Assembly (NCBI GenBank): GCA_019636695.1
Contig: JAHBXD010000001.1
Coordinates: 179,661-243,660 of the forward strand
Origin: Phycisphaeraceae bacterium
GTDB lineage: Bacteria > Planctomycetota > Phycisphaerae > Phycisphaerales > UBA1924
Length of the DNA: 64,000 bases
Direction of reading: 5' to 3'
The notes under the pieces were generated by a model. It made no database searches and was not told where the DNA came from. It was given only the letters and a program-made list of their open reading frames with translations. Each line of letters begins with the position of its first letter. The first letter of the stretch is position 1. Below are positions 25,691-34,698 of the stretch, piece by piece. The position numbers were made by a program, and so were the translations under genes.

Positions 25691-26611
25691 ATGCATCTGC
25701 GCGACATCCTCGTCCGGAGCGAGCGCACATTCAGTTTCGAGTTCTATCCACCCAGAAGCGATGCAGCGGCGGAAGAACTGTTGGCGACGATGGGCGAGTT
25801 TGAGCGCCTGCGCCCGACGTTCGTGAGCGTGACCTACGGCGCCGGCGGCACGACACGCGAGCGCACACACCATCTTGTGACCCGTCTGGCCAAGGAAACC
25901 TCGCTCGACCCGATGCCGCACCTGACGTGCGTCTGTCACGATGAAACCGAGATCGCCCGCATTCTGGAGCGATACGCGGCGGCGGGAATCAGCAACATCA
26001 TGGCGCTGCGGGGTGATCTTCCTGAAAGCGGGGCGGCCTCACGCGGCAGTTTTCGATATGCGAGCGAATTGGTTCGCATGATTCGCCGCTTCGGGGAACA
26101 GGGGGGGCACCCCGATCGGCGGGGTTTTGGCGTTGGGGTCGCGGGGTATCCCGAAGGCCACCCCGGAACCCCCAATCGCCTGCTCGAAATGGACCATCTC
26201 AAGGCCAAGGTCGATGCGGGCGCCGACGTGATCGTCACGCAGTTGTTCTTCGACAATCGTGATTTTTACGATTTTCGCGAGCGATGCCTGCTCGCGGGCA
26301 TCAAGGTGCCGGTGATCGCGGGCATCATGCCCGTGACGACTGCCGCGGGCATGAAGCGCATGGCCGAACTGGCGGGGGGCACACGATTTCCCGCAGGGCT
26401 GCTGCGTGCGGTCAACCGCGCGGGGAGTGATGATGCCGCCTTGGCGCGCGTGGGTGTGCACTGGGCGACCGAGCAATGTCGAGACCTGCTCGATCACGAT
26501 GTCGCTGGAATCCACTTCTATACGCTCAACCGCTCTCCGGCGACGCGGGAGATCTATGCCTCTCTGGGCGTGAAGGATTCGCTCGCGTTGATCGGTCAAG
26601 GCGGCTATTGA
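25691..26611 (+). CDS. metF: 5,10-Methylenetetrahydrofolate reductase
   Basis: A 306-residue FAD-containing TIM-barrel enzyme that makes 5-methyltetrahydrofolate for methionine synthesis. Family signatures: SFEFYPPRSDAAAEELL at the N-terminus (catalytic Glu in F-E-F-Y-P-P), FVSVTYGAGGTTRERT, HLTCVCHDETEI, ISNIMALRGDLPE, and DAGADVIVTQLFFDNRDFYDF. ATG at 25691 has GGAG 7 nt upstream. The gene follows tRNA-Glu and stands alone. Length is standard. Confidence 0.97.
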   Translation: MHLRDILVRSERTFSFEFYPPRSDAAAEELLATMGEFERLRPTFVSVTYGAGGTTRERTHHLVTRLAKETSLDPMPHLTCVCHDETEIARILERYAAAGISNIMALRGDLPESGAASRGSFRYASELVRMIRRFGEQGGHPDRRGFGVGVAGYPEGHPGTPNRLLEMDHLKAKVDAGADVIVTQLFFDNRDFYDFRERCLLAGIKVPVIAGIMPVTTAAGMKRMAELAGGTRFPAGLLRAVNRAGSDDAALARVGVHWATEQCRDLLDHDVAGIHFYTLNRSPATREIYASLGVKDSLALIGQGGY

Positions 26612-26709
26612 TGCCCGCCGCGTGCATGCGAGGGCGTTGAGCGCATGGTGCACAATCGTGTTCCAGGGGTGTCCCCCGTCGGTTCTGCGGCACGAATGCC
26701 GCAAGCGTT

Positions 26710-27522
26710 CTAGCGATGTCGATCGGCTTCGCGTACAAACGCCGCGGCCCTCGCGGGGTCGACGGGGTTGCTCCAGAGGCCGCCGTGCTTGAGGCACGTG
26801 CCCACGATGACCGCATCAGCATGACGAAGGAGCATCGGCAGCAGCTCGGGAGTTGCGCCAGAACCGGCGAGCACCGGCAGCGTGCAGGCGCTGCGGGCAT
26901 CGCGAAGATCGTTCTCGCTCGGGGGTCGCCCCGTGAAACGGCCCGTGATGATGACGCCATCAGCGAGGAAGAACTCGGCCGCGTGGGCCCAGTCGGTCAA
27001 CGGAAGGTCGGCGGTAATGGCGTGCGAGGCGTGCTTTTTGTCGATGTCTGCAAGAATGGCCACCTGCTCGGCGCCGATGGCCTTGCGGTAGCGAAGCAGC
27101 CCGCCCGCCTCGGCCTTGGCCAGGTGGCCCTCTTCCGCGATGTGGCTGAAGACGAAATTCTCAACACGAATGAAGCACGCGCCCGTCGCCATCGCGACCG
27201 CCAGCGCCTGCGCAGCGCCGCCAGACAGAATCTGCACGCCCACGGGAATCGACACCGCTGCCGCGACCTCGCCGACAATACGCGTCATCGATGCGACGAT
27301 CTCCGGGCCGAGGTCAGCCCCGTGCACGTAAGGCACATCGTGCATATTTTCGACGATCAGGGCGTCAAAACCCGCATCAGCCAGCACGCGGGCCTCTTTT
27401 ACCGCCGCCGCGGCAAGATCGCCCACGGAAGCGCGGTGCCGCGGAGCGCCGGGCAGCGCGCCGGCGTGAACCATGCCGAGAAGGGAGGCAGGTCGGGGCA
27501 TGAGTGCGCGAAAATCGGCCAT
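26710..27522 (-). CDS. BtpA/SgcQ family TIM-barrel protein
   Basis: A 270-residue protein with the full BtpA family pattern: L-L-G-M-V-H-A-G-A-L-P-G near the N-terminus, EARVLADAGFDALIVENMHDVPYV, IPVGVQILSGGAAQALAVA, and IITGRFTGRPP followed by VLAGSGATPELLP. Cyanobacterial BtpA stabilises photosystem I, but homologues are widespread and the chemical role is unknown; a sugar- or nucleotide-related TIM-barrel function is possible. Its start lies 108 bp from the divergent M61 start. It is convergent with metF. Confidence 0.9.
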   Translation of the reverse strand: MADFRALMPRPASLLGMVHAGALPGAPRHRASVGDLAAAAVKEARVLADAGFDALIVENMHDVPYVHGADLGPEIVASMTRIVGEVAAAVSIPVGVQILSGGAAQALAVAMATGACFIRVENFVFSHIAEEGHLAKAEAGGLLRYRKAIGAEQVAILADIDKKHASHAITADLPLTDWAHAAEFFLADGVIITGRFTGRPPSENDLRDARSACTLPVLAGSGATPELLPMLLRHADAVIVGTCLKHGGLWSNPVDPARAAAFVREADRHR

Positions 27523-27629
27523 GCCGCAAGGGTAGCGAAGTCGGCGGCGGGGCGGTCCGGGCCGGTTCGGAAGGGCGTAGACTCCGCCGGGCGGTGCGTG
27601 GTCGCAAGCCGCCGAAGGGAGCGCGGTGC

Positions 27630-29474
27630 GTGAGTCATGCCGTTTTCGTCCTATCGTGCCTGTTGGCGGGAATGTGCGCAATGCTGGCCTCGTGCGCTGC
27701 GCAGGCATCGAGCATCGCCCGGTCGGGCGTCGAGCCTCGAGTGGAATATGTCGTGTCGCTTCCCGAGCCGCAGACACAGGTCGTCGAAATGACCCTGGTC
27801 CTTCGGGGCGTGACCGAGCCTGCGATCGATCTGCGCCTGCCCGTCTGGCGGCCGGGTCGATATCACATTCTCGATATGGCGGGGGGCATTCGCTCAGCGC
27901 TCGCTGTCGATGGCGCGGGGCGCGATCTGCCGGTCCGTAAGGTGGACAAGACAACCTGGCGTATCGACACCCAGGGTGCAGATGAAGTGCGATTTCTCTA
28001 CAGCGTGTATGCCAACGAACTTCGCATGCGCCTTCGCCATGTCGATGACACCCACGCCTTTCTCAGCCCATCAGCGGTTTTTGTGTACGAGGAATCTCGA
28101 CGTCACGAGCCGGTGCGCATCCGCATCGACGCCCCCGCCGGCTGGCGCGTCGCCAGCGGCCTCGACCCCGAGCATGATGACCCGCGCGTCCTCACCGCGC
28201 CAGACTACGACGTGCTCGTCGATTCACCCCTCGAAATCGGCGAACACGAACGCATCCGGTTCGATGTTGACGGCAAGCCGCACGACATCGTGATCTGGGG
28301 TCGCGGCTCGTGGGACGCCCGCCGCCTCGCTGACGATTTTTCCGCCATCGTCCGTGCGCAGGCAGAGATCTTCGGCGCCATGCCCTACGACCGCTACATG
28401 TTCATCGTGCACTGCAACCCCGGCATGGGCGGCGGCACCGAGCACCTCAACTCAACCGTCATGGGTGTGCGGCCCGAGGCCTTTGAAGACGACGACCGCT
28501 ACGCCAACTTCCTCGGCCTCGTCAGCCACGAAATGTTCCACACGTGGAATGTCAAGCAGTTCCGCCCGGCCGGCATTCACCCCTACGACTACATGACCGA
28601 AAACTACACCGAACTGCTCTGGGTCGCCGAGGGCACCACCAGTTACTACGATGATCTCATCCTCGCCCGCACCGGGTTGATCTCGCCCTCAAAATATTTC
28701 AACCGTCTTGCCGACAGCATCGCTGCACACCTTGCCGCCCCCGGTCGTCACGTGCAGAGCGTCGCCGAATCGTCCTTCGACGCCTGGATCAAGTTCAACA
28801 AACCCAACGCCGACGCCCACAACGCCACCGTCAACTTCTATCGCGAAGGCGCGCTCGCGAGTCTTATGCTCGACGCCGAGATCCGCAGCCGCACCGAGCA
28901 CCGCGCCTCGCTCGATGATCTCATGCGCGAGCTCTTCCTCCGTTACCCGCTTGACGGCCCGGGATACACCACGCAAGACCTGCTCGCCCTTCTCGAAGCG
29001 ATGACATCCTCATCATTCCGCGAGTTCTTTGACCGCTACATCCACGGCACAGACGACTACCCCCTCGCCGAGGCTCTGGCCGTCTTCGGCCTCGAACTCT
29101 CCCGCGCCGACGAGAGCGTCAGCACCTATCTCGGCATCTCCGGAAGCGACCGAAACGGCGCCTTCGTCGTCAATCGCGTCTTCTCCGACGGCCCAGCCTA
29201 TCGCGCGGGGCTGAACGTCGACGACGAAATCCTTGCCATCGACGGCATCCGCGTTCGCCCCTCCGACTGGGATGCCGCCGTGAAACGCCTCGCTCACGAC
29301 CGCGATGTCCTCATCATGTACTCCCGTTACGACGTCATCTCCGAAACGCTTCTCACACCCCAAACCCGGCCCGGGGGCAAGCTTCGCATCCGCCAGGTCA
29401 GCGAGCCGACCCAAGCCCAGCAAGCGGCCTACGAAAGCTGGATCGGTCTCGACTGGAACCCCGACACACGCTGA
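27630..29474 (+). CDS. M61 family peptidase (glycyl aminopeptidase-like) with PDZ domain, lipoprotein
   Basis: A 614-residue predicted lipoprotein: signal segment with lipobox L-A-S-C (Cys22), N-terminal beta domain, catalytic core with GGTEH (268-272), HEMFHTWNVK (zinc site 300-304) and the third ligand in WVAEGTTSYY (Glu334). A PDZ-like domain follows at about 520-600 (GAFVVNRVFSDGPAYRAGLNVDDEILAIDG). This is the M61 layout. The gene starts with GTG at 27630, about 9 nt after AAGGGAG; this start yields an intact lipoprotein signal, whereas upstream codons encode only Arg-rich sequence. It is followed 131 bp later by sppA on the same strand. Confidence 0.93.
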   Translation: MSHAVFVLSCLLAGMCAMLASCAAQASSIARSGVEPRVEYVVSLPEPQTQVVEMTLVLRGVTEPAIDLRLPVWRPGRYHILDMAGGIRSALAVDGAGRDLPVRKVDKTTWRIDTQGADEVRFLYSVYANELRMRLRHVDDTHAFLSPSAVFVYEESRRHEPVRIRIDAPAGWRVASGLDPEHDDPRVLTAPDYDVLVDSPLEIGEHERIRFDVDGKPHDIVIWGRGSWDARRLADDFSAIVRAQAEIFGAMPYDRYMFIVHCNPGMGGGTEHLNSTVMGVRPEAFEDDDRYANFLGLVSHEMFHTWNVKQFRPAGIHPYDYMTENYTELLWVAEGTTSYYDDLILARTGLISPSKYFNRLADSIAAHLAAPGRHVQSVAESSFDAWIKFNKPNADAHNATVNFYREGALASLMLDAEIRSRTEHRASLDDLMRELFLRYPLDGPGYTTQDLLALLEAMTSSSFREFFDRYIHGTDDYPLAEALAVFGLELSRADESVSTYLGISGSDRNGAFVVNRVFSDGPAYRAGLNVDDEILAIDGIRVRPSDWDAAVKRLAHDRDVLIMYSRYDVISETLLTPQTRPGGKLRIRQVSEPTQAQQAAYESWIGLDWNPDTR

Positions 29475-29605
29475 TCGCTGCGATCACGCGTTTCTCAGCC
29501 CATCGCGGCGTGAAACCACCCCGCCGCGATTCCGAACAACCCGGTCTGGGGAGGGTGCGCCCCAGGCTCATGCTCGCACATCGTCACCACGCCACGGAGG
29601 TCACC

Positions 29606-31426
29606 ATGCTCGGAACGCTTGCAACCTGGGTCATCGCCGGAACGGTCGCCGTCGCGGCATCGCCTTCAATCGCTCTTGATGCCCGTCACAACGCCCTGAA
29701 TGACGTGCGCGCAACCATGATCGAACTCAAAGGCGCTCTGCCCGATGCTCCCGGTCCTTTCGACTGGCTCAGCGGCTCAGGAAAGCCCGTCACCCTCGCC
29801 GACCATCTCAATCTCATTCGCGATGCCGCCGCACGGCGCGATGTCGATGTCCTCGTCATTCGCGTGAAGGATGCAGCCCTCGGTGTCACGCAGATCGAGG
29901 AGATCTCGGCAGTCCTCAACGATGCGCGAGCTCGCGGCAAGGCGGTCCACCTCTATGCCGAAAACTACGGCACGGCCGAACTGCTGCTCGCCGCTTCGGT
30001 CAACGAAGCCGTCATCCAGCTTGGCGGCATGGTGTCATTCCCCGGTCTGGCCATCCAACAGATGTATTTTGCCGATGCGTTCCAGTGGCTCGGCATCAAG
30101 GCCGACATGGTCCAGGTCGGCGATTACAAAGGCGCCAGCGAACCGATGACCCGCTCGGCCCCAAGCCCGGAATGGGACGTCAACATCAACGGCATGCTTG
30201 ACGGCCTCTACGGCAACATCGTCGAGCATCTCGGCAAGGGCCGCGGCCTCAGCGGCCAGGCGCTCGATCAGGCGCTGCTCAATGCGTGGTGGGCCACCGG
30301 GCCGCAGGCTGTGGAACTCGGCCTCATCGATGCCGTCGTCGATCTCTCCGACCTTGAAGGGCACATCGCCGGCGTCCAAGGCGGTCGTGGCGTGCGCTGG
30401 GTCGAGCAGAAATCGCGATCCCGTCCGGCGGTCGATTTCAACAACCCCTTCGCTATCTTCAGAATCTTCTCGCAGAAGCCCGACCATCGCGCCAAGGGGC
30501 CCACCATCGCCGTGCTCCACATCCAGGGGCCGATCATGGATGGTGACTCCTCCGCCGGAGGCTTGTTCGGCAGCGCATCCACCGGCAGTCGCACCATCCG
30601 CAACGCCATCAACGACATCCTGGCCGAGAGCAACATCGGCGGTGTGGTCGTCCGCGTCGATTCACCGGGCGGCTCGGCCATCGCCAGCGAGGTCATCTGG
30701 CAGGGGCTAAGTCGTCTCTCGGCAGAGAAGCCCGTCTGGGTCAGCGTCGGCTCCATGGCCGCAAGCGGCGGCTACTACGTCTCGATGGGCGGCGAAAAGA
30801 TCTACGTCAATCCTTCCAGCATCGTCGGTTCGATCGGCGTCGTCGGCGGCAAGTTCGTCATCGGGGGGCTGTTCGACAAAATCAACGTCCGCACGCATGA
30901 ATGGACGCGCGGGCCGATGGCCGGCATGCTCAGCATCACCGAAGAATGGTCACCCGCGCAACGCGAACTGATCCGTGTCAAAATGGCCGAAACCTACGAC
31001 CAGTTCGCCGCCCACGTGCGCCAGGCCCGCGAAGGCATCGATCTCAACAAGGTCGGCGAAGGGCGGCTTTTCACCGGCGTGCAGGCCATCGATCTGGGCA
31101 TGGCTGACGAACTCGGCGGCCTCGGTGACGCCGTCGAGGCGCTTGCCCGGCACGTCGGCTACACAGGCGATTATGGCGTCATGCACTATCCCGGGCCGAA
31201 GAGCCTCTCCGACATGCTCGAAGAAACGTTCGGCGGCTTCCTCTCCGCCCCTGGGGTCGCCGCCTCGGGCCTGCCCCGCGGCTGGACGTCGGAAATCGTC
31301 GGCACGCTCCGCGCAACCCTGGGTGAGCAGGCCTGGTCGATGCTCGCCGGCCAACTCGAAAGCATGATGCTCCTTCAGAATGAGCCGGTACTGCTCACCA
31401 TGCCCCGCGCTTTCATCATCCGCTGA
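29606..31426 (+). CDS. sppA: Signal peptide peptidase SppA, 67K type
   Basis: A 606-residue S49 protease with tandem SppA domains, digesting released signal peptides at the cytoplasmic membrane. The catalytic dyad is split between the domains as in E. coli SppA: Lys175 in G-D-Y-K-G-A-S-E-P (N-terminal half) and Ser387 in S-M-A-A-S-G-G-Y-Y (C-terminal half). VRVDSPGGSAIASEVIW and NPSSIVGSIGVVGG are also kept. An N-terminal hydrophobic segment (6-24) serves as signal or anchor. ATG 29606 follows CGGAGG. A strong terminator closes the unit. Confidence 0.95.
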   Translation: MLGTLATWVIAGTVAVAASPSIALDARHNALNDVRATMIELKGALPDAPGPFDWLSGSGKPVTLADHLNLIRDAAARRDVDVLVIRVKDAALGVTQIEEISAVLNDARARGKAVHLYAENYGTAELLLAASVNEAVIQLGGMVSFPGLAIQQMYFADAFQWLGIKADMVQVGDYKGASEPMTRSAPSPEWDVNINGMLDGLYGNIVEHLGKGRGLSGQALDQALLNAWWATGPQAVELGLIDAVVDLSDLEGHIAGVQGGRGVRWVEQKSRSRPAVDFNNPFAIFRIFSQKPDHRAKGPTIAVLHIQGPIMDGDSSAGGLFGSASTGSRTIRNAINDILAESNIGGVVVRVDSPGGSAIASEVIWQGLSRLSAEKPVWVSVGSMAASGGYYVSMGGEKIYVNPSSIVGSIGVVGGKFVIGGLFDKINVRTHEWTRGPMAGMLSITEEWSPAQRELIRVKMAETYDQFAAHVRQAREGIDLNKVGEGRLFTGVQAIDLGMADELGGLGDAVEALARHVGYTGDYGVMHYPGPKSLSDMLEETFGGFLSAPGVAASGLPRGWTSEIVGTLRATLGEQAWSMLAGQLESMMLLQNEPVLLTMPRAFIIR

Positions 31427-31452
31427 TGTCGATCGTCTGCATGGGTCACTTC

Positions 31453-31487
31453 GCCCGGGAAGCAACCTCCGCTTCCCGGGCGTTTTC
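31453..31487 (+). terminator. Rho-independent terminator after sppA
   Basis: A perfect 11-bp stem GCCCGGGAAGC/GCTTCCCGGGC (31453-31463 with 31471-31481), 7-nt loop, then GTTTTC, 26 bp after the stop. Confidence 0.9.
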
Positions 31488-31538
31488 ATGCGCGTGCAGT
31501 CGAAGCGAGGCTTCGCCGCGGCAGGCTTCAACCCTCGT

Positions 31539-33593
31539 TCACGAGGCTTCGTCACGCTCGCCGCGTTCCGTGCGCGGCTTGAACTCGAGCCGCTCGCGCA
31601 GCTTCCGGGGTGAGAACACATCGCCCCCCCTCGCCACCGCCGCGCGTTCCAGCCTGTCCGCCTGGAATCCGCCGACCGTCCGGAAGCGTTCGATCGTCGC
31701 CGGCAGAAGCCGCGTAATGCGCACCGCCGCGATCGACCGCGACTTGGGCAGCGCCTGCACAAGCACCAGTCGATCGGCGTCGATCTCATCAAGCAGAACG
31801 AGAGGGTCAAGCAAATCCGCCGCTTCGAAAAGCGCCTCCAGGAACTCGCGGGTGTTCAGTTCGCCCACGCCCACCGACCCGCGCTGGGCCGTCGATTCGC
31901 GCACGGGCAGCGGAATCGTCACATCGCCCACTGTCGTGCCGTACAGCGAGGCCACTGCATGAAGCCCGTCAGACACCGCCAACGCGCGGGCATGGTCAAG
32001 TTCTTCGCGAAGCTGTTCAAACGCCGTGAACGAGCGCCAATCGCTCTCGATGGTCGCGCGAACCTCTTCCACGGATTCCGCCGGCGATTCCTTACGCGCG
32101 TCGAGCACCGTAAAGAAATATTCATTCCCTTGCCCGTCGCGAGCCGGGCGATCAACCACCGGAACCCCGATCTGGATCGCCAGGTCTTCCCGGTCGGGCC
32201 GCGGCTGGTCGGCTGTTTGCAGTTCTTTGGCCGCCATCACCGCCTGCGAGAAGGGCACCATCCTCCCGCCGACACGCATCGCCGAGCCGCCGACACCGTC
32301 AAGCCTTCCCAGTTCCTGCGCGGTCAACCACGATGCTTCGCGTCGTTCGACCGTAACGATCGGCGCTGGCCCTTCACCCGGGCGTTCCTTCCGCAGACGC
32401 CACCGGGGCGAAGGCTTGTCCCCTTCTGATCGCAATGCGCGGTCGATTCTTCCCGCCAGTTCTTCAAAACTCGGCCGCGTCCAGTCCTCAGGAACGACGC
32501 GATAGGCCCCCTCGCTCGGCAGCCGGTCGATCAGAGGTTGAACCGCTCCGCGCACCACTCGCTCGGCTTCGCGCATGAGAACATCGGTCGTACGCTCGCG
32601 CAGCGCCGCCGCGGCCGCCGCCAGCCCTTCCTGTTCCGTTCCGGGATAAAGGGCGGTCCGCTGGTCATATTCCTCGCGGATCAGCACCGGGCTGATAAAG
32701 ACCATGTCGCTCAGCACCTGTCGGTCGATCTTGATCCATTCGACCTTGGCCCGCGCGGGCCGCACATACCCGATGCCGTAAGTATTTTCGTGCGGGCGTT
32801 CCTCGCGGAAGCGTTCGAAATGGGCAAGCAGCGCGGCCTCATCGGGCGCTTCAAGCGCGGCCCCGACGTCGCTCCCCCTCACGAGCACATAATCGAACCC
32901 GACCTGGTCGAGCGCCTGCTTTGCCGTCACCAGCACGGCACGATCTGAAGCCGGCGCCGACCGCGCGTACAGCGTGTAGACCCGCGCGACGCCCTGGATC
33001 TTCGACAGCATCTCGTCCGCCTGCTCGAGCGTCATGCCGCCGCGTCTGGCCGCGTTTGCCCGCAGCGAAGCAAGCAGCGCCTGAAGGTCTGCCGATCCGC
33101 CCGAGAGGCTGTTCAGCCAGTCACGCCCGTCTTCGGCGCCACCTACGAACCCCAACATCTTCGCCTGCTCGGTCAGCAGAAACCAGTGCTCGCCGTCAAC
33201 GCCGATGAAGTTCTCGACCAGGCGGGCCGCCAGCGCCAGGGTGTATTGATCGATCGGGAGCGTGCCGTTGCGGATGCGGTCGATGATCGCGTTGTAGTCA
33301 GCCTGTGTGAGCAGCAGGTCAAGATATCCACCCGATTCCACCATTCGTTGCATCAGCCCGCCTTGGTCGGTCAGGCTCGTTCGAAGCAGAAAATCTCGGG
33401 CTGCATCGCGCTCCGCGGCAGACAGCGCCAGCATCCGGGCCGTGACCGGGCGTCCCGCGATCGTCGCGACCACGCGATCCCGCGGGTCGCCTGTGCAGTG
33501 CGAGATGCCCGCGGGCGCCAGAAACGAGATCATCAGAAACACGCCGAAGCCGACAAGCAGAATCTTGTTGTACTTCCGGATGAACTTGAGCAT
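31539..33593 (-). CDS. SurA/PpiD-like membrane-anchored periplasmic protein
   Basis: A 684-residue protein with one N-terminal membrane anchor (about 11-30, ILLVGFGVFLMISFLAPAG) and a long hydrophilic, helix-rich periplasmic part. The opening after the anchor (VVATIAGRPVTARMLALSAAERD) matches the start of SurA/PpiD N-terminal chaperone domains. I cannot identify a complete parvulin domain, so it may be a chaperone without isomerase activity. Several segments near 250-330 and 430-520 are charged and probably coiled. It is downstream of rpsD (153 bp) but behind a hairpin. Confidence 0.65.
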   Translation of the reverse strand: MLKFIRKYNKILLVGFGVFLMISFLAPAGISHCTGDPRDRVVATIAGRPVTARMLALSAAERDAARDFLLRTSLTDQGGLMQRMVESGGYLDLLLTQADYNAIIDRIRNGTLPIDQYTLALAARLVENFIGVDGEHWFLLTEQAKMLGFVGGAEDGRDWLNSLSGGSADLQALLASLRANAARRGGMTLEQADEMLSKIQGVARVYTLYARSAPASDRAVLVTAKQALDQVGFDYVLVRGSDVGAALEAPDEAALLAHFERFREERPHENTYGIGYVRPARAKVEWIKIDRQVLSDMVFISPVLIREEYDQRTALYPGTEQEGLAAAAAALRERTTDVLMREAERVVRGAVQPLIDRLPSEGAYRVVPEDWTRPSFEELAGRIDRALRSEGDKPSPRWRLRKERPGEGPAPIVTVERREASWLTAQELGRLDGVGGSAMRVGGRMVPFSQAVMAAKELQTADQPRPDREDLAIQIGVPVVDRPARDGQGNEYFFTVLDARKESPAESVEEVRATIESDWRSFTAFEQLREELDHARALAVSDGLHAVASLYGTTVGDVTIPLPVRESTAQRGSVGVGELNTREFLEALFEAADLLDPLVLLDEIDADRLVLVQALPKSRSIAAVRITRLLPATIERFRTVGGFQADRLERAAVARGGDVFSPRKLRERLEFKPRTERGERDEAS

Positions 33594-33653
33594 GGTCGAG
33601 GCTCGCGTCGCAGCCGGATGCGCCCGTGGCCCATCCGCCCGCCCGATTCATGG

Positions 33654-33683
33654 AAACGGCCGACCGGGAACGCCGGTCGGCCG
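33654..33683 (-). terminator. Hairpin downstream of rpsD
   Basis: A perfect 11-bp inverted repeat (33657-33667 with 33673-33683, CGGCCGACCGG/CCGGTCGGCCG) with a 5-nt loop lies 63 bp past the rpsD stop. On the minus strand only TTT follows, so termination may be partial. Confidence 0.5.
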
Positions 33684-33745
33684 CAAAACATACGCCCGGC
33701 ACGCCGGAAGGGCGAAAACCACCCCCGCCGGAATGACCTCGTCGG

Positions 33746-34345
33746 TTAGCGGTAGAACTCGACGATCAGGTTCGCATTGATGTCGAACGGAATCTGATCG
33801 ATCGAAGGAATCGCCACAACCCGTACCGTCAACTCGGCCGGGTTGAAATCCAGCCACCCCGGCACTTCAAGCCCGCCCATCGACTCCATGTTCTCACGCA
33901 CCAGCTTCTGAATCTTCGGCTTCAGCGTGATCACATCGCCGACCTTGACGCTGTAACTCGGGCGATCGACCTTGCGGCCGTTCACCAGCACATGGCCGTG
34001 CGCCACAATCTGACGCGCGGCCCAGATCGTCCGCGCCATGCCCGTGCGCCGAACCACGTTATCAAGCCGGCGCTCAAGCAACTGCATCAGCGAAACGCCC
34101 GTGTTTCCCGTACCGCGGGCGGCTTCTGCGATATACCGCCGGAACTGTTTTTCCAGCACGTTGTAGTGGAAACGCAGCTTCTGCTTTTCGTTCAGGCGAA
34201 CGCCGTAGTCGCGAAGACGACGTCCCCGATACCCGTGCATGCCCGCCGGAACAAGCTGACCCTTCGCCGTGTGCTTCGGAATGTCCGCAATCGGAACCCC
34301 GACCCGGCGAGACAACTTCAACTTCGGTCCAAGATACCGCGCCAT
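33746..34345 (-). CDS. rpsD: 30S ribosomal protein S4
   Basis: A 199-residue S4: N-terminal ARYLGPKLKLSRR, GYRGRRLRDYGVRLNEKQKLRFHYNVLEKQFRRY, and the S4 RNA-binding domain (RRLDNVVRRTGMARTIWAARQIVAHGHVLVNGRKVDRPS). It belongs to the small-subunit assembly core. The zinc-ligand Cys residues found in some S4 proteins are absent (C-minus form). Two ATG codons are adjacent; the second (34345), five nt after GGAGG, gives the usual M-A-R-Y start. It stands alone, not in the alpha operon with rpoA. Confidence 0.97.
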   Translation of the reverse strand: MARYLGPKLKLSRRVGVPIADIPKHTAKGQLVPAGMHGYRGRRLRDYGVRLNEKQKLRFHYNVLEKQFRRYIAEAARGTGNTGVSLMQLLERRLDNVVRRTGMARTIWAARQIVAHGHVLVNGRKVDRPSYSVKVGDVITLKPKIQKLVRENMESMGGLEVPGWLDFNPAELTVRVVAIPSIDQIPFDINANLIVEFYR

Positions 34346-34587
34346 CATGTCCTCCCGTCCGCTTCGCCCATCGGCGAAGGGTGCCGCACGTTCGCGGCGA
34401 CCGCCCGGCGATCCACGACTGCGGACCGGGCATGAGTGATCCGGGGCACGCGCCCAAGAAGCGGATTGAAGGGCGACCCCCGGGAAGGGTCAAGCATCCT
34501 CGATCCCGACAGACGAAAGACATTGCAAATACGGCAAAACACGTATATTCTAACCCGAAATATCTATCAAAATACAAACAAAACCTC
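34346..34587. other. Divergent intergenic region with AT-rich tract
   Basis: This stretch between rpsD and the purF promoter contains no supportable gene. From about 34515 to 34585 it turns strikingly AT-rich against a high-GC background (runs such as AAATATCTATCAAAATACAA), directly upstream of the purF -35 box. That would suit an UP element or a curved-DNA promoter region. Confidence 0.5.
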
Positions 34588-34615
34588 TTGACACTGGGGT
34601 CTGCGATAGGATAAT
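34588..34615 (+). promoter_or_regulatory. Near-consensus sigma-70-type promoter of purF
   Basis: TTGACA (34588-34593), 16-bp spacer, GATAAT (34610-34615), preceded by an AT-rich tract. Transcription should start near 34622, giving a leader of about 77 nt to the TTG at 34699. This argues against the ATG at 34624, which would be almost leaderless. Confidence 0.75.
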
Positions 34616-34698
34616 GATCGGATATGGCACAACTCGGGATTGCTTCACATCGCCTTCGATCTTCGTACCATGCGCACCCATGCTGGAGGATTGGCCTG